Part shown: positions 33,950-46,267 of the stretch, one piece after another | Layout of the letters: each line of letters opens with the position of its first letter | Position numbering within the stretch: position 1 is the stretch's first letter | Assembly: GCA_039707465.1 (NCBI GenBank) | Contig: CM077643.1 | Span: forward strand, 67,458,605 to 67,522,604 | DNA from: Rhabdophis nuchalis | Taxonomy: Eukaryota; Chordata; Lepidosauria; Squamata; Natricidae | DNA length: 64,000 bases | Reading direction: 5' to 3' | Made by a program: the position numbers and the translations under genes | Notes under the pieces: generated by a model | Told to the model about the DNA's origin: nothing | Seen by the model: the letters and a program-made list of their open reading frames with translations, nothing else | Databases searched by the model: none

Positions 33950-35952
33950 ATGTCAGAGACAGCGCATATGAAAGGTGTTCAGCTTTCTCTCCTGCCATGC
34001 GTAAAGAATCCAAGACTCACTGCAGTGCAAGAGTGTGCTCAGGATGCAGGCTATATAGACCTGGATCTTTGTATGTTCCGTCAGCTTCTTGTTAAACCAT
34101 ACTCTCTTTGCAAATCTAGTAAGTCTAGTAAGTCGCTTTACCAATAAGTTATTCAGCTCAGTATCTAAACAGAAAATATTGGAGATAGCTGAGCCAAGGT
34201 ACACAAAGTCATGGACGACCTCCAGTTCTTGTGCAGAGATTGTAATAGAGGAGGTGAATCCACATCCTGACCCATGACTTGTATTTTTTTCAGGCTGATT
34301 GTTAGTCCAAAGTCTTGGCAGGCCTTGCTAAAACAGTCTATAAATTGTCGAAGATCTTCAGCAAAGTGAGCGGTAATGGCAGCAGCAGCAGCGGCAAAGA
34401 GGAAATCCTGTAAGCATTTCAGCTGGTCTTTAGACTTTTCTCTCAATCTAGAGAGATTAAAGAGTTTTCTGTCTGATCTGGTCCGGAGATAAATACCTTC
34501 TGTTGCAATTCCAAAGGCATGTTTCAGCATGACAGCAAAAAAGATCCCGAATAGAGTTGGTGAGAGGACGCAGCCCTGCTTCACTCCACTTCGAATGTCA
34601 AAGGAATCTGATGTTAAGACATCAAAAACTACTGTGCCCTTCATTTCCTCATGAAAGGACCTGATGATGTTGAGGAGCTAAGGTGGACATCCAATCTTGG
34701 GGAGAATTTTATAAAGGCCATCCCTACTAACCAAGTCAAAAGCCTTTGTAAGATCTATGAAGGCTACGAAAAGCAGCTGTCTTTCTCCTGCATTTCTCCT
34801 GCAACTCTCTAAGGGAAAATACCATGTCAGTAGTGGCCCTGTTGGCTGGAATCCACACTATGATTCTGGATAGAATCTCTCTGCAAGTTTCTGGAGCCTC
34901 TTTAGTATAACATGGGCAAGCAACTTCCATACAACACTAAGAAGAGAGATGCCACGGTAGTTGTTACAGTCACTTCTATTGCCCTTGCAACAGTGTGACG
35001 ATGTTTGCATCCTTCATGTGCTGCGGTACTCCACCTTCCTCCAACAAAGACAGAGGGATTTCATGTAGTTCAGTGGGAATGCTCCCTTTGCAGCACTTCA
35101 GAATTTCGGCAAATATGTTGTCTTTCATGGCTGCCTTGGTTTAGTTCTTCTAAAGTTTGTTCACTTCTAAAGTTTTTTCACTTTGTTTTGTTCAAGCTCC
35201 TGAAAGACAGGCAGGCACTCAATGTTATTTAATGTTTCTTCAGTTATCACATTTTCTCTGGAATATAACTCGGAGTAGTGCTACACCCAGCATGCCATAT
35301 GCTGTGCTCGGTCCTGGATAACCTTGCCTGTTGCAGACTTCAGAGGGGCAGATTTCTTCTGTGTTGGGCCTAAGGTCTGCTTGATGCCATCATGCATCCC
35401 CTTGATGATGCCTGTGTCAGCTGCTATCTGGATCCAAGAGCCAGATAGCAACTGACAATAATCGTTAGCACATCTCCTGGCAGTCTGTTGGACTTTGCTA
35501 TGAGCAGCACACAGGAACTGTAGGTTGCACTCACTGGAACAGGCTTTATATGCAATTAGAGCCTTCCTTTTTTCCTCGATGGCTGACATCAGCTTCTTCG
35601 AATGGGCTTCAAACCAATCTGCTATCTTTCTGGTCTCCTTACCAAATATTGACGAGGCGGTGTTATAAAAAATATTCCCATTGTTCAGATGCATTTGCTT
35701 CAGCAGGTCTGGGAGAGTTTCCTTGAGTGCTCGTGCAAATTCATTCACTTTGCCCTGCTTGCGGGTCTTGCTGATGTTGATTCGTGATCTTCCTTCCTTC
35801 TTTGAGTGATGCAATCTCTTTGTTTGCAGTTTTATTCTGCTGCACACCAAGAAGTGGTCTGCCAACATCCTGATAGCTACATGTGATTGTAATACTGGGA
35901 AGGTTGGAGCGCCTGGTAAGAATCAGATCGAGCTGGTACCAATGCTTCAACC
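33950..35952 (-). pseudogene. RTE-type LINE ORF (endonuclease end, RT, C-terminus), broken
   Basis: From the 5' side: the end of the endonuclease (ADHFLVCSRIKLQTKRL), then the linker, and RT blocks ATTDMVFSLRELQEKCRRKT and GVKQGCVLSPTLFGIFFAVM. The palm box region reads FLFAAAAAAITAHFAEDL: where the family has F-A-D-D there is an alanine run from a GCN repeat at about 34376-34402, so the two catalytic Asp are lost. The C-terminus reads YLGSAISNIFCLDTELNNLL and STLLHCSESWILYAWQERKL. Many stops and shifts. Clearly dead. Confidence 0.75.
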
Positions 35953-38900
35953 TTCAATTTTTTGTATGTGTATTTTTATAATGTACCTTGTATAATGTGC
36001 TTTGAATCACATTGGTACAATTAACATAATGTCTAGTCTGAATGTATGGATATACAGTATGTATTATTGTAGTCATCTATTCTCACATCAAGGACTTTTT
36101 TTTTCCTGAAGCACTTCTTCCTTTGAATTTCTACTGCACTTTTGTATTTATAACTCATTCTCTGATACCACTAGTACATAAGGACCATCATTTGACTGCA
36201 AGGAGGAGCAGTGGCAATAGAACACATCTGAATTTTGTATAAGAAATTAGAGTTTTATTTCCCTTCACCTCTTAAAAGGCATAGTAGTGATATTTAAGGT
36301 TTGTAATAGGTAGGAAATTCTTTGGGTGTCAAATTAATTATCAGCTTTGGATGCAATTTTTTTTCTTTCTTTCTTGCTTCCTGACTGCCACAGATTTTAG
36401 CCTGGGAAATTTGGAGGGTTTTTGTTTTTTTCTGGAGTGGTAAAAACTTAGCCATAACAACATTCTTTACTCTGAAAGTCAAGGACACTTGCCTGCGCCT
36501 GGATGGGACTGCCTGGAGATTGCATCTAGTTGAATGCGAAGATTAGATTGGACCATGTGCTGAACTTGTGGGTGTGGGGCAGGGTTGTGAACTTTCAACT
36601 GCATGGGGAAAACCTGGAAGCTTTCAGATTCGGGTTTTCCCAGATGTTCCAACATGACATCTCTAATAAAGTGGAACTTTGAGGAATTTCTAGCTTTAGA
36701 GTTTTATTTCATTGGATGTGTCTTTTGGAACCCTGGCACTAATAGTGTAGAAAGAATAAGAGGGGTATCAGCAGGAGATCCAAAAAGCAGCAGAAGACTT
36801 TCTGAGTTTTACAGTGATAACTGGTCTGTTAATGAGGTAGCTAAAAAAAGTAAGTATCCATAGGGCTTCAGAATGAAATCATTCTGAAGCTAAAATAAAG
36901 ATGATTTTCAAGAGGAATTCACATAGCTTTTGGATAAGGCAACAGCAGCTTGGAAAAAAAGGGAACAGGAGAATGAGGAAACAAAAGGATTTTTGATAAT
37001 ATATTTTGCATTACTTTTGCTACCTATGACCTAGGAAGCCAACATTCACATTTTCTTTTAAATATGTGCATCATGAAAAGATTAACTTTCAGAATAAAAG
37101 ATATAAGCTATACCATACCCTTCAATCTTTTGCTTATCCATAGACATAGAAAATTTATTCTGCCTCAGGTCAATGAAACCTAATATGCTTTCTTTATTTT
37201 CATATCATATTTTCTGGTATGTGATCATTAATACATGATAAAATATTATAAAAAGTGGCTAAAATAGCATGCCTTATGAGCTACCTTCCAACTTAATTTC
37301 AGTGTAGTATGAAATTATTGTTCTTTAGCTTCTTGGTTTGTGTTACATGACTATTGACTGTGAATATTTACTATTTATTTATATGAAAGCTATATATACC
37401 TGACTCCTTTATGAGTTTTTCATATGTTATTATAAAATAAGGACATACACTTGGTGGAGGGGTCTGCTATACTATAGGCATAAGCAGCTTTTTGTGGGTC
37501 AAACATTAATTATTTTGTGAGATATGTGTACTCAGGATCATATTCTAAAAGAGAAAAAGAAGAGCTAGACAAAACTTAAGTTTGACTTCATTTCAGTTGT
37601 AGCTCAATTTAAATGAACTTAAATATAATTGATAGGATTATTCCTTGTTATACATTTTACAACTTCTTCCTTTGTTACAATACAAAAATGCCACTTGATA
37701 GAAAATTGGAGGGTTTGCCATTGGTTGAACCCCATAAATTTGAGGTTTCATTACTCTTGGGATAAGGCTTTTGCAAGACTGGAAAATGTTTTGCTTCTTT
37801 GTTAACAAAAGAAAGAACAGAAACACACCACTCAGAACTATTTTATATGCAGATTTATTTTAATGAGAAGAAACTTACCAAAGCATTAAAGTATAAATCT
37901 TAGTGCCAGATCATGATTGTATAATCACATTCTATCTCAGCCTATAATCTGTTCTGCTTGCCAAATTCTCCAATCATTTACTTATGTTATTTACCATACC
38001 GAAGTGTCAGTATTATTGTTTCTCTTTCTTCTTCAGAATCTTATTTTTCACTCACACCAACATCCGTCTCTGCATGCCAAAGTGGGCATGCTTGCAACAG
38101 GAATTGCTTTAAATCTCAAAGGATAAACTTGACATGCAGTATTTCCCTTCTCTTTTGTGGCTGGAATCAACTGGAATGTCCCAAAAGGAATCAGGCTTCT
38201 GTTTTCTGCAATGCACCAGATAGACCAAATGATTTATTCTTGACCTTGATTATAAGCAGATAGGCAAATTCATCATTTTGCATTGATTGTGCTTGCTTTC
38301 TCTGCAATTCAGAGTCTCTCGGGGAATCTGTCTCAAAAATGAAATAGCAGCTTGCCTATCATTAGCTAGACTCTTAATGGAATAGGACAATGAAGGGAAT
38401 CAGACCTCAAAGTAACCTTAAAACTCTCTGCAGATGTATTTTTCCTTAAAATAGAACAATGTTTTCTCATTTCTCATATCCCTAGCTTATTCCACAACTA
38501 ACCAGCCTCTGCTTGCTAATGTCATGTCATTATGTAGCATGATGAAGGGTACACACCCAAAAGAGAAAGTGACATGAATCCTATTTTGTGAAGCAGAGAT
38601 TGTTTTATTCATGTTGTTTCTTGCATATTTCTATTTATTTACATTTTTGTGACCTCTCTTTTATACCTTAAACTCATTCCCTAATCTATTTAGGACTTCA
38701 CCCACTGAATGTTGGTATTATGTGGGGACTAAATTAGATTTGGTTCTGCATTCAAAGTGGTGGAGTTGGAATTTTGTTGTTTTGCAACTCATAAGAATTT
38801 CAAAAATGTCTAATTAAACAGATAGTCATTATTCCAAGTAACATAGAAGTGAGAATTTCTGTTAGCTTATGCATGTGTTTTGGATTTCCTAGACCAATTA

Positions 38901-40974
38901 GAAAAAAAAAAGATTATCAATAGGAGAGAATATTGTGAGTGAGGTTGAACTTGGTGGCCTCTGAGCAGATGATTTATGAAATGTCTGCAAATATACTATT
39001 AAGCCCAGAGACCAACAACGACTCCACAAAGCTAGATTAATTATTTAAATTATTGTGTCAGGTAAGAAAGTAAAAGAGAGAGAGAAGTTAAAAGCATTGG
39101 ACAAGATACTTAGAAACATACTAACTTTAAACAAAACAGCACAGCAGTGGAGAAACATATGTTGACATTGGACAATGTTGTAGAGTAAGGCCAGGAGCTC
39201 TCATCATTGCTTAAATTAACATGTTTTCCTCTAAATCTCATGGCACACCATTAATAGTGTTCTGTTTCAAGGTCTTAGGGGAGGCTCATCTTTTTCTTTC
39301 ATCTCTACAGTCTCCAGAGAAGACTAAAGAGAAAAAGAGCTGCAACATCTTGGTTCTGCCAGCTTGCAAGAGAATTAGATACACTGGTCATCAAAGACAA
39401 GATATAGTACATTTTAATTATAGAACCAAGAATTCATTTCATTCTGATATCAGTTTAATTAAATGAAACATTCAGAAGTTTTATCTCAGCAGACAATCTA
39501 AATAGAATTATAATTCCTACTGTTTTTTTAAAAAATAATTTAAATTAATTCACTTTACTGTAAAAAATAGCTTTATTATGTGTATTTTGGTTTAGCCCCA
39601 GAATTAATTTCAACTCTCAAAAACTGTATTCCATTTATATCATAGACTATTTCTGAATTCATTTAATTTCTCACTTTATGGTATTTTTAAAACATGGACA
39701 AGCATGTCCGTACAATATTTGTACAGACATGTTTACAGATATTTCAATTTATGGATCTTGTAATACAAGGCTACTCCAATTTGATAGTATTTTGAAATAC
39801 TTGTCCTCTCTCCCTCAAAAATAGTATGAATGTGTGTGACCATGGTTGTTAGGGAATTGGGAAGCAGGTGTCCAAATGAAGTCAGAGACGCTGACATGAA
39901 CTTGTAGTTTTATATAAATAAAGACATTTTATAATTATATGTAAATCAAACTAGATAGGCAAACAAGAACTTCATGAGGTAAATCATAGAGCACACAGAA
40001 CACAAAGAAGGAAAAATTGTGGGGAAAAGGAAAGTCCCCCTCCTCACCCATAATAACTAATCACAGTGCAGATTTTCTCATACAAAAACCAGCCCTCTCC
40101 AACCAATCAGTTATAATTGTGTGTTCTGGCTCACCACATAACCTCACTGTTCCAGCTACTAAATTTAAATACCTTAACAATAGTCTAGCCATATTTTTGG
40201 CAGCAAAATTGTCTGGAGCAGGTATATCAGCTCCCTTCCAGAACCCAACATATGTATTCTCCATCTCCACCCCCTCAGGAAGAAGGCCAGGAAACCTGCC
40301 CTCAAAAGAAGGTGAAGCTTGACAAAAGTATCTTGTTCCTGGTTTGAGAGGTGTTCAGAAGCAGTTTGGGATACTGCGGGAACTGTTGCTGTGAACATAT
40401 AAACTGCTGAAAAAGAGCTTGGTACCTTTATCCCATGCAGAATTTGGTCAAAGCCCAACTGCCTACAGGAAGCGAGGAGGTGAATGCAATCCTCTCAAAT
40501 TTATTTGTAACTCTTTGTGGATGCTGACCCATTGTTTAAGAACCATACCTTGTGTCCTTTTCTAATATATTTATTTTATCTAAACAATATCCTTTAAAAT
40601 TAGGCAATATTTAAATGCAGATTTCCTTAATATAGTACTTCTGGGCAATTTTTTATCTATTATATAGATGGTAAAGATTAGGAAAATATAAATTATAGTT
40701 CCTCATAAATTCAATGTAGAAATGAATTTCATATCCATTCCTGTGATGATTAGCATAAGAAAGATGTGTGTAAATTAGTAATTCTTCTATTATTTATATG
40801 TCATTATATATGCAGAAAATAGATGCATCCATAGAGCTTCCTCATTCATTTCAATGAAAGAACTAAAACCTATCCAGATCTGCCCTATCTATAGAAGAAA
40901 ATGATGTAAATCACATTAAACTAAACTCTGGTCTAGATTAGAATTTCTAGCTTCAGAATACTTCTGGTCTTAAG
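35953..40974. other. Mostly unique AT-rich sequence
   Basis: No recognisable protein, RNA or named repeat. A stretch at about 39840-40330 has LTR-like traits (a TATAAATAAAG-type motif near 39912) but no partner or clear ends. Small open frames look like chance. Confidence 0.45.
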
Positions 40975-41212
40975 GTCAGATGCTTGGCAATATTTATGAT
41001 GATTGCACTGACTTGGCATTATGCAATCACTTTCTGACAAGCAAAGGCAATGGGGAAGCCAGATTCACTTAAGAACCATGCTACTAATTTAACAACTGCT
41101 TAACAAGAAAGGTTGTAAAATGGGGCAAAACTCACTTAACAAATACGTCACTTAGCAACAGAATTTTTTGACTCAATTGGAGTTGTAAATCAAGGACTAC
41201 CTCTATTTGCCA
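40975..41212. mobile_element. MITE-like fragment
   Basis: It contains 'ggtcagatgcttggcaatat', 'cacttaagaaccatgc' and 'caaggactacct'. The right end matches that of 31180-31326. The left end is not found. Confidence 0.35.
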
Positions 41213-42091
41213 TATGCATCTATTTAGTTTCAAACTTCATTAAACTATGTAATAATCTCAGTGATCAAAGATACTATCAGACACACAGAATTCATTTATG
41301 TGGGAAAGTATGCACAGTATGTGAAGTTTCAGAATGCACAATATGATTCTGAAGACAGCTTTCCTTTAGCAGTTGTTTATCTGTTGTCACTTGAAAGCAC
41401 TATCTGAATAAACATAGCACAGACTTTTGTTTCCAGCTGGTTGCTTATTTCTTTACTGACAGACCCACATGTAAAGGGATCCAGTGCATTGATTTTCAGA
41501 AATACAAATTTAGAGTCCATGCACATGAAAGTTCGGTTTCGATTTGAAATATAATCCAGTTTTCTGCTATTTATGAAATGCCTCCAAGGCATTGAACAAA
41601 ATGAATGTAAAAACGATCACAATTAAAAACAAATTAAGAAAACAAAGACAGATGTTACAAATGAAACAGGCTAATTTGGAAGTGAAGTAAGTTGGTTACT
41701 TTTAATTGAGAATCTTATTCTTAAATGGCAGATACAGAACAATCTGCCACAAACAAAGAAGTGATTGAGGCTGGATTTTTTTGACTGAGGCCCTTACAGA
41801 ATATCTACAGGAGGGAAGATAGCTGGGTGCAGAGGAGGCAGATATAAAAATATATTCCAGCCATCACTCTTTGTCCCATAATGATGAACCAGATAAAGTT
41901 GGGAAACTTACAAAGCACAGATAGGAAGTTAATCCTCTGTTGCTCTCTATCAGTTGGTATTTCATATATATTCCATCAGTGACCCATGTGGTTGGGGTTG
42001 GCTTGAAAATTTTTAGCAAGAGGTTCTCTGCCTGGTTGCTGGGTTGGCATGGGAGGAGTGGGGCGGGGTGGGTAGGGCCAGGCAGAAGTGG
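41213..42091. other. No gene seen
   Basis: Unique sequence up to the hAT-like element. Nothing recognised. Confidence 0.5.
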
Positions 42092-42429
42092 GATTTGGGC
42101 AAAGTGACCAGACGTCCCACTTTTGGCGGGACAGTCTCGATTTTTAACAATTTGTCCCGCAGCATTTTAAAAAAGACCTGATTTTTGGAAAGAATGCACG
42201 ACAAGCTAGGGAACGGCGGGAGAACGGGAAGGGAACATACGGTTTTCGGTGGCCATGTGGCTATTTCGCAAGGATATTACTCTTACAACAGGAACATTTC
42301 TCTGAATCAGAAATGGATTTTTGTGCAACAATTCCAAGCCTTAGCGAGCGCTGCCCGAATGGCTGTGTTTTTCCACAACAGATTTACCCTTGATTTAATT
42401 TAACTGATTTATTGAATTAAGCTAATTTC

Positions 42430-42891
42430 CGAAGGTTCCCCGTACGCCCAGTAAACCATACATTAATCACTCGGTCGGCTTCACACAACCCTCTGAAACG
42501 TGACTCGCTGGCGTGTGTCAGACGAACGCCAGCCTGCCTCAGCCATTGGCTCAGCCCGATCTTGAGCTTCTACCTCAAAGCAAAGTAGATCTGACGTCCA
42601 ACTGCATCCTAGGTCAGGAGAAGGAATTGAGGTCCTCGCCTCGGTGAGGAGTCGTCCGCTTCTCTAGAGGCCACTGCTGGGTTGGGCGCTAGAGACCATC
42701 GAGATCATAGGCTCCACCCCAGTCGGAGAGCTGCTGACTGACCCCACCCATCAGCGACAGCTGAGCAACTGGAGCAAGGCGAGCTCTAGACTCCGGCGGT
42801 TGTAGCGGCAAGGCCAGATCATTCTGGGGGGAAGAATAAAGGTGCCGGGCATGGCTGCGCTGAATGATCGGGGCCGGGAGTCGAAGGCAGG
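42430..42891 (+). promoter_or_regulatory. GC-rich 5' flank/5' UTR of the captured ARL8 exon
   Basis: CpG-containing sequence upstream of the ATG, with an inverted CCAAT box (attgg, 42545-42549) and no TATA box. It resembles the promoter and 5' UTR of a housekeeping gene. The transcription start cannot be seen from sequence alone. Confidence 0.4.
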
Positions 42892-43014
42892 ATGCTGGCA
42901 CTCTTCACGAAGCTGCTGGACTGGTTCCGGGCACTCTTCTTGAATGAGGAAATGGAGCTGACCCTGGTGGGGCTGCAGTACTCGGGCAAGACCACCTTCG
43001 TCAACGTGATTGCG
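42892..43014 (+). pseudogene. ARL8A: ARL8-type small GTPase, first coding exon only (captured fragment)
   Basis: The exon encodes 41 residues, [16 protein letters not shown] and onward to TTFVNVIA. It holds the N-terminal amphipathic helix (about 1-16), [11 protein letters not shown] and the P-loop GLQYSGKTT (27-35), including the Lys and Thr that bind nucleotide phosphate and magnesium. It stops exactly at a splice donor (gcg|gtaaga, 43015), which is where I believe exon 1 of vertebrate ARL8 genes ends. ARL8 proteins drive lysosome movement, and the N-terminus anchors them to membranes. Wording is nearer ARL8A than ARL8B, but paralogue choice is tentative. Two adjacent residues after ALF read Leu-Asn, where ARL8 has Trp-Lys as I remember it. 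No second exon is found within the following 21 kb of the window. With transposon ends on both sides, a captured non-functional piece is more likely than the real gene start. Confidence 0.8.
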
Positions 43015-43383
43015 GTAAGATGCCATGTGGCGAGCATCATGGTGAGGGCTGGTGGGGGTGAGGTGGGGGTAGCCCCAAGCTTTCTACCCGGGCCAGTGCC
43101 ATCCAGTTGTGCCTAGGTGTAATGGGGCTACAGCTCCCAAGATTGCCAGCTAGGCCTTTGGGGTGCATTGGCTCACAGTGCTGGTGCCGTGATCTCGGGG
43201 AGTATTGGGTGGGCACCATGTTGGGGAACGTCGTCCCCGATGAAGGCGCTGCCACCTTCTCATGCTTGAGCATCTCTCAGCCTTAAAGGCCTTCCTCCAC
43301 CCAGGGAAAGAGAGAATACCCCCCCCCCCGGTCAATGGTGTCCCGCTTTACCAATGTTAAAATCTGATCACCTTAGATTTGGG

Positions 43384-44889
43384 GGTTTTCTGAACTGCAC
43401 AGAATCTTAGTTAGAGGTTCTCACAAACCCCTGCAAACCCCCAGCAGCCCACCCCTGCATGTGGTGGTAAATAGCCATTAAGAATAATGGCTATGTTTTG
43501 TCTTATTCTCCATGAATTTGTATTTTTTTTAAATAAACCTTTAATTACTTACTGTCATTACTTTCCACAGCACTAGCAACTTGTTTATTCAGTGTAAGAT
43601 TCTTTCCCTCCTGCCATATGTCCTTTTACAAAGAGTTTTAAACATATTGAAATACAAAAAGAAGTCCTCTAATCATGGATCCAGCTGCTTTATTGTCTGA
43701 AAATATAAGACAGTTTTATTCATGTTCAGAAAAAGGATAGACCTTGACTTTGATTTTTTTCTTTAAGAAAAAGAGCCTCTATAAAAAAAACGAAGAAGAA
43801 AAAGCCAAAATGGGGAATCACTAGTGAAATGGAAAATACTTTTCCTAGCTGATCTAGCCTAGCAACAGCTTTATAGAAGCACCAGTGAGTTAATCCCTTT
43901 AAATTCCACCTCACCCTTGACATCCTGTTTTATTGTATTTAGAGAAAAGTGTGATAATTTCCCACAAGCCCTCTTTTCCTTGCACAACTACATTCAAATG
44001 TCTGTCCAGATTTTTGGCATAGCTATTGCCTGCTATCATTGTTGGAAATTTCATTGCATTCCATCACAACAAAATGAGTGCTTTAAAAAAGAAAAAAAAA
44101 GAAGGTGGGAGAAATAAATTTTAAAGGAGCATATTTGAAAACTGCTGCAGTGATTATAAGGAACCTGTGATAAGTGATTATGCTTTACCCCCTGCAGATT
44201 TTATCTTCTTTATCCGAGGAGAGAAAAAGAAACTGAAAAGGTACATCTACAATGTTTGTCTTTTTCAGTGAAAAACTCTTAAAACAGACCTGCATATATG
44301 ATATATGAGCATTCACTTGTGTGCACTTGTGTGAAGTTCCTTCTTTGTTTCTTTCTTTTTACAAAAATGCTTTTGTTGACAATCCTTTTCATACTCCTTT
44401 CAGTTTTGTTCCTCTTGCATAAGAAAAAAATAGGGGGGAAGATGAGACAGGGAAAACAAAAGCTCCGGGATAACATTAATGTTATCCTATATAAAAATGT
44501 AGGATTTTGCCTGACCCTTGTGATGACCTTTTCTTTAACTTTGCTTTTTCAACTTCATTTAAAAAGAAACAAAATCTCAAACAAAGTTAATACAAATCCC
44601 TACTTTTTCAATGTTTATCAAAGTATGATTTGGGAGTGGAAAACCTGTACCTGAAACATTTGTCTCCTTGAAAATAGTGTTTTGAATTAATTATAACAGG
44701 CTGCAATGTTTAAATTAACAGAGAAACAACAGTTACTTCAACAAAAAAGCTATTCCCCCCCAAAAAAAAAGCAATGACCTTTTTGAATGTATGAAGCTGA
44801 CTGTTTGAAAAAAAAAAAACCAGATGCAAAATGATTTGTCTGTAAATTCAAATTCTTGTGTGGATACTTAAGAATGGTTATATTGGAAG
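43384..44889. other. No gene seen
   Basis: AT-rich unique sequence. Nothing recognised. Confidence 0.5.
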
Positions 44890-45290
44890 AAATGTCCTTC
44901 TGGGTTCGGTTCCAAGTGGGGAAAAAGACACTGGAGACATGGAGGCTGTTTGGGAAGATGGTTTAATGATGGACAGGACCACATGGCTTGAGTCCTGAAC
45001 AGAAAAGGTGATCACATGCTTCAATGTTGGGTGAAGAAGAAGAAGAAGAAGAAGAAGAAGAAGAAGAAGAAGAAGAAGAAGAAGAAGAAGAAGAAGAAGA
45101 AGAAGAAGAAGAAGAAGAAGAAGAAGAAGCCGAAGAAGAAGAAGGGCTGAAAGTTCCTGGCCTTATACTCTCTGTTCGGCCCCACCTCTCTGATTCCTGT
45201 TCCTGTGTAAGATATGTATTCTGATTGGTTGTCGTGTGATTGATTTGGCACGGCAGCCAAAAAAGATTTGCCATCACTGCTTTAGGAGAT
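44890..45290. other. Possible solo-LTR or interspersed repeat containing (GAA)n
   Basis: The sequence starts 'tgtccttctgggttcggttc' and continues to 'ggtttaatgatgg' and 'tcctgaacagaaaaggtgat'. It then holds a GAA tract and 'cctctctgattcctgttcct'. It looks like a dispersed repeat, perhaps an LTR, but I could not define both ends. Confidence 0.3.
45033..45144. repeat. (GAA)n microsatellite
   Basis: About 32 clean GAA units (45033-45129) and, after one interruption, four more. Poly-Glu, poly-Ser and poly-Phe frames over this tract are artefacts. Confidence 0.97.
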
Positions 45291-45472
45291 GTCTACATTT
45301 TGTTGAAGTTAACAATAAAGTATTAGGGTAGAGAGAAATGCATATGCATTAGCATAGGAGTATTGTTAAAACTGAATAAATAAATAAATACATTGCAATT
45401 TAACAATTATAGCATGTTTTGCCCAGTGCTGCACTAAGCAATAACAGTGGAGGATGTAAAAAAGGAAAGATT

Positions 45473-45788
45473 AGGTAAAAGGTAAAGGTAAAGGTTCCCC
45501 TCACACATATGTGCTAGTCATTCCCGACCCTAGGGGGACGGTGCTCATCTCTGTTTCAAAGCCAAAGAGCCAGCAATGTCTAAAGACATCTCCATGGTCA
45601 TGTGGCCAGCATGACTAAATGCCAAAGGTGCACGGAAGGCTGTTACATTCCCACCAAAAGTGGTTCCTATTTTTCTATTTACACTTTTACATGCTTTCAA
45701 ACTGCTAGGATGGCAGAAGCTGGGACAAGTAACGATTGCCAATCGATTGACAAGTTCAGCATCTTAGTCACTGAGCCACCATGTCCCA
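45473..45788 (-). mobile_element. Sauria-SINE-like element, minus strand
   Basis: On the plus strand: inverted tail 'aggtaaaggtaaaggttccc', then 'cacatatgtgctagtcattc', 'gtggccagcatgac', 'ggcagaagctgggacaagta' and the inverted A box 'tagtcactgagccacca'. Nearly complete, about 0.32 kb. Confidence 0.88.
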
Positions 45789-45945
45789 ATAAATATTAGG
45801 TACACTATGCTTTAACTTCCAGATGATATGAGAATGAAAACGATTGAGTTACAAAATTATGTAGGAGAACAATGTTTTAAAGAGCAACCTTCTTGGAAAC
45901 ACATGGTGGATCATATTTATTGCATACTATCAATGTGGTAATATT

Positions 45946-46079
<134 letters not shown>

Positions 46080-46267
46080 GTTGAATTTATTAACTGCTCC
46101 CTCTCCCCACAGGGACTCGGGGCAGTGCACAGGGAGAATAAAAACAATAAATATACAAAATACATACAATTTAAAACAGATTAAACTAATTCCTGTGCTA
46201 AAATCCCATTAACTAAAAATCCCCACTAAATATAAATAAACAATTAAAAAACCCATAGAGAGAGAGA

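Larger units (their letters stand above)
32462..35952 (-). mobile_element. RTE-type LINE, decayed, split by an L2 insertion
   Basis: Minus-strand element. Its 3' end, with a short (CAA)-type tail, is at about 32462. Coding remnants run up to about 35952, where it is 5' truncated within the endonuclease. An L2 fragment (about 32806-33752) sits in its 3' part: 'gatatccttatatcacaact' on one side joins 'ctgtggtcttcctctggggt' on the other. The protein pieces fit RTE-clade LINEs, not the L2 or CR1 copies nearby. Confidence 0.75.
42100..43375. mobile_element. hAT-like transposon carrying an ARL8 first exon
   Basis: The 8-bp word gatttggg flanks the element on both sides (42092-42099 and 43376-43383). 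The ends are imperfect 13-bp inverted repeats: caaagtgaccaga at left and tctgatcacctta at right, differing only by transitions. Subterminal 'gcgggacag', 'gtcccgc' and 'tgtcccgc' words occur at both sides, as in MITE families with GACGTCCC ends. The inside is GC-rich and contains a promoter-like 5' flank, the ARL8 exon and the start of its intron. No transposase. The 8-bp duplication points to hAT. I infer that the whole 1.28 kb moved as one unit. Confidence 0.75.

Noticed and set aside
39840..40330. Solo LTR
   Set aside because: A TATAAATAAAG-like motif is present, but I could not find TG...CA ends or a target duplication.
42892..43014. ARL8 exon as the genuine start of a working ARL8 gene
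   Set aside because: Transposon ends and an 8-bp duplication bracket it, the next exon is not found in the following 21 kb, and two conserved residues are changed. I keep the possibility open, but capture is the simpler reading.
44298..44654. 118-codon hydrophobic frame
   Set aside because: AT-rich sequence with Leu/Phe/Lys bias, no family signature and no gene context.
45024..45277. Poly-Glu, poly-Ser and poly-Phe frames
   Set aside because: Products of the GAA microsatellite in different frames.
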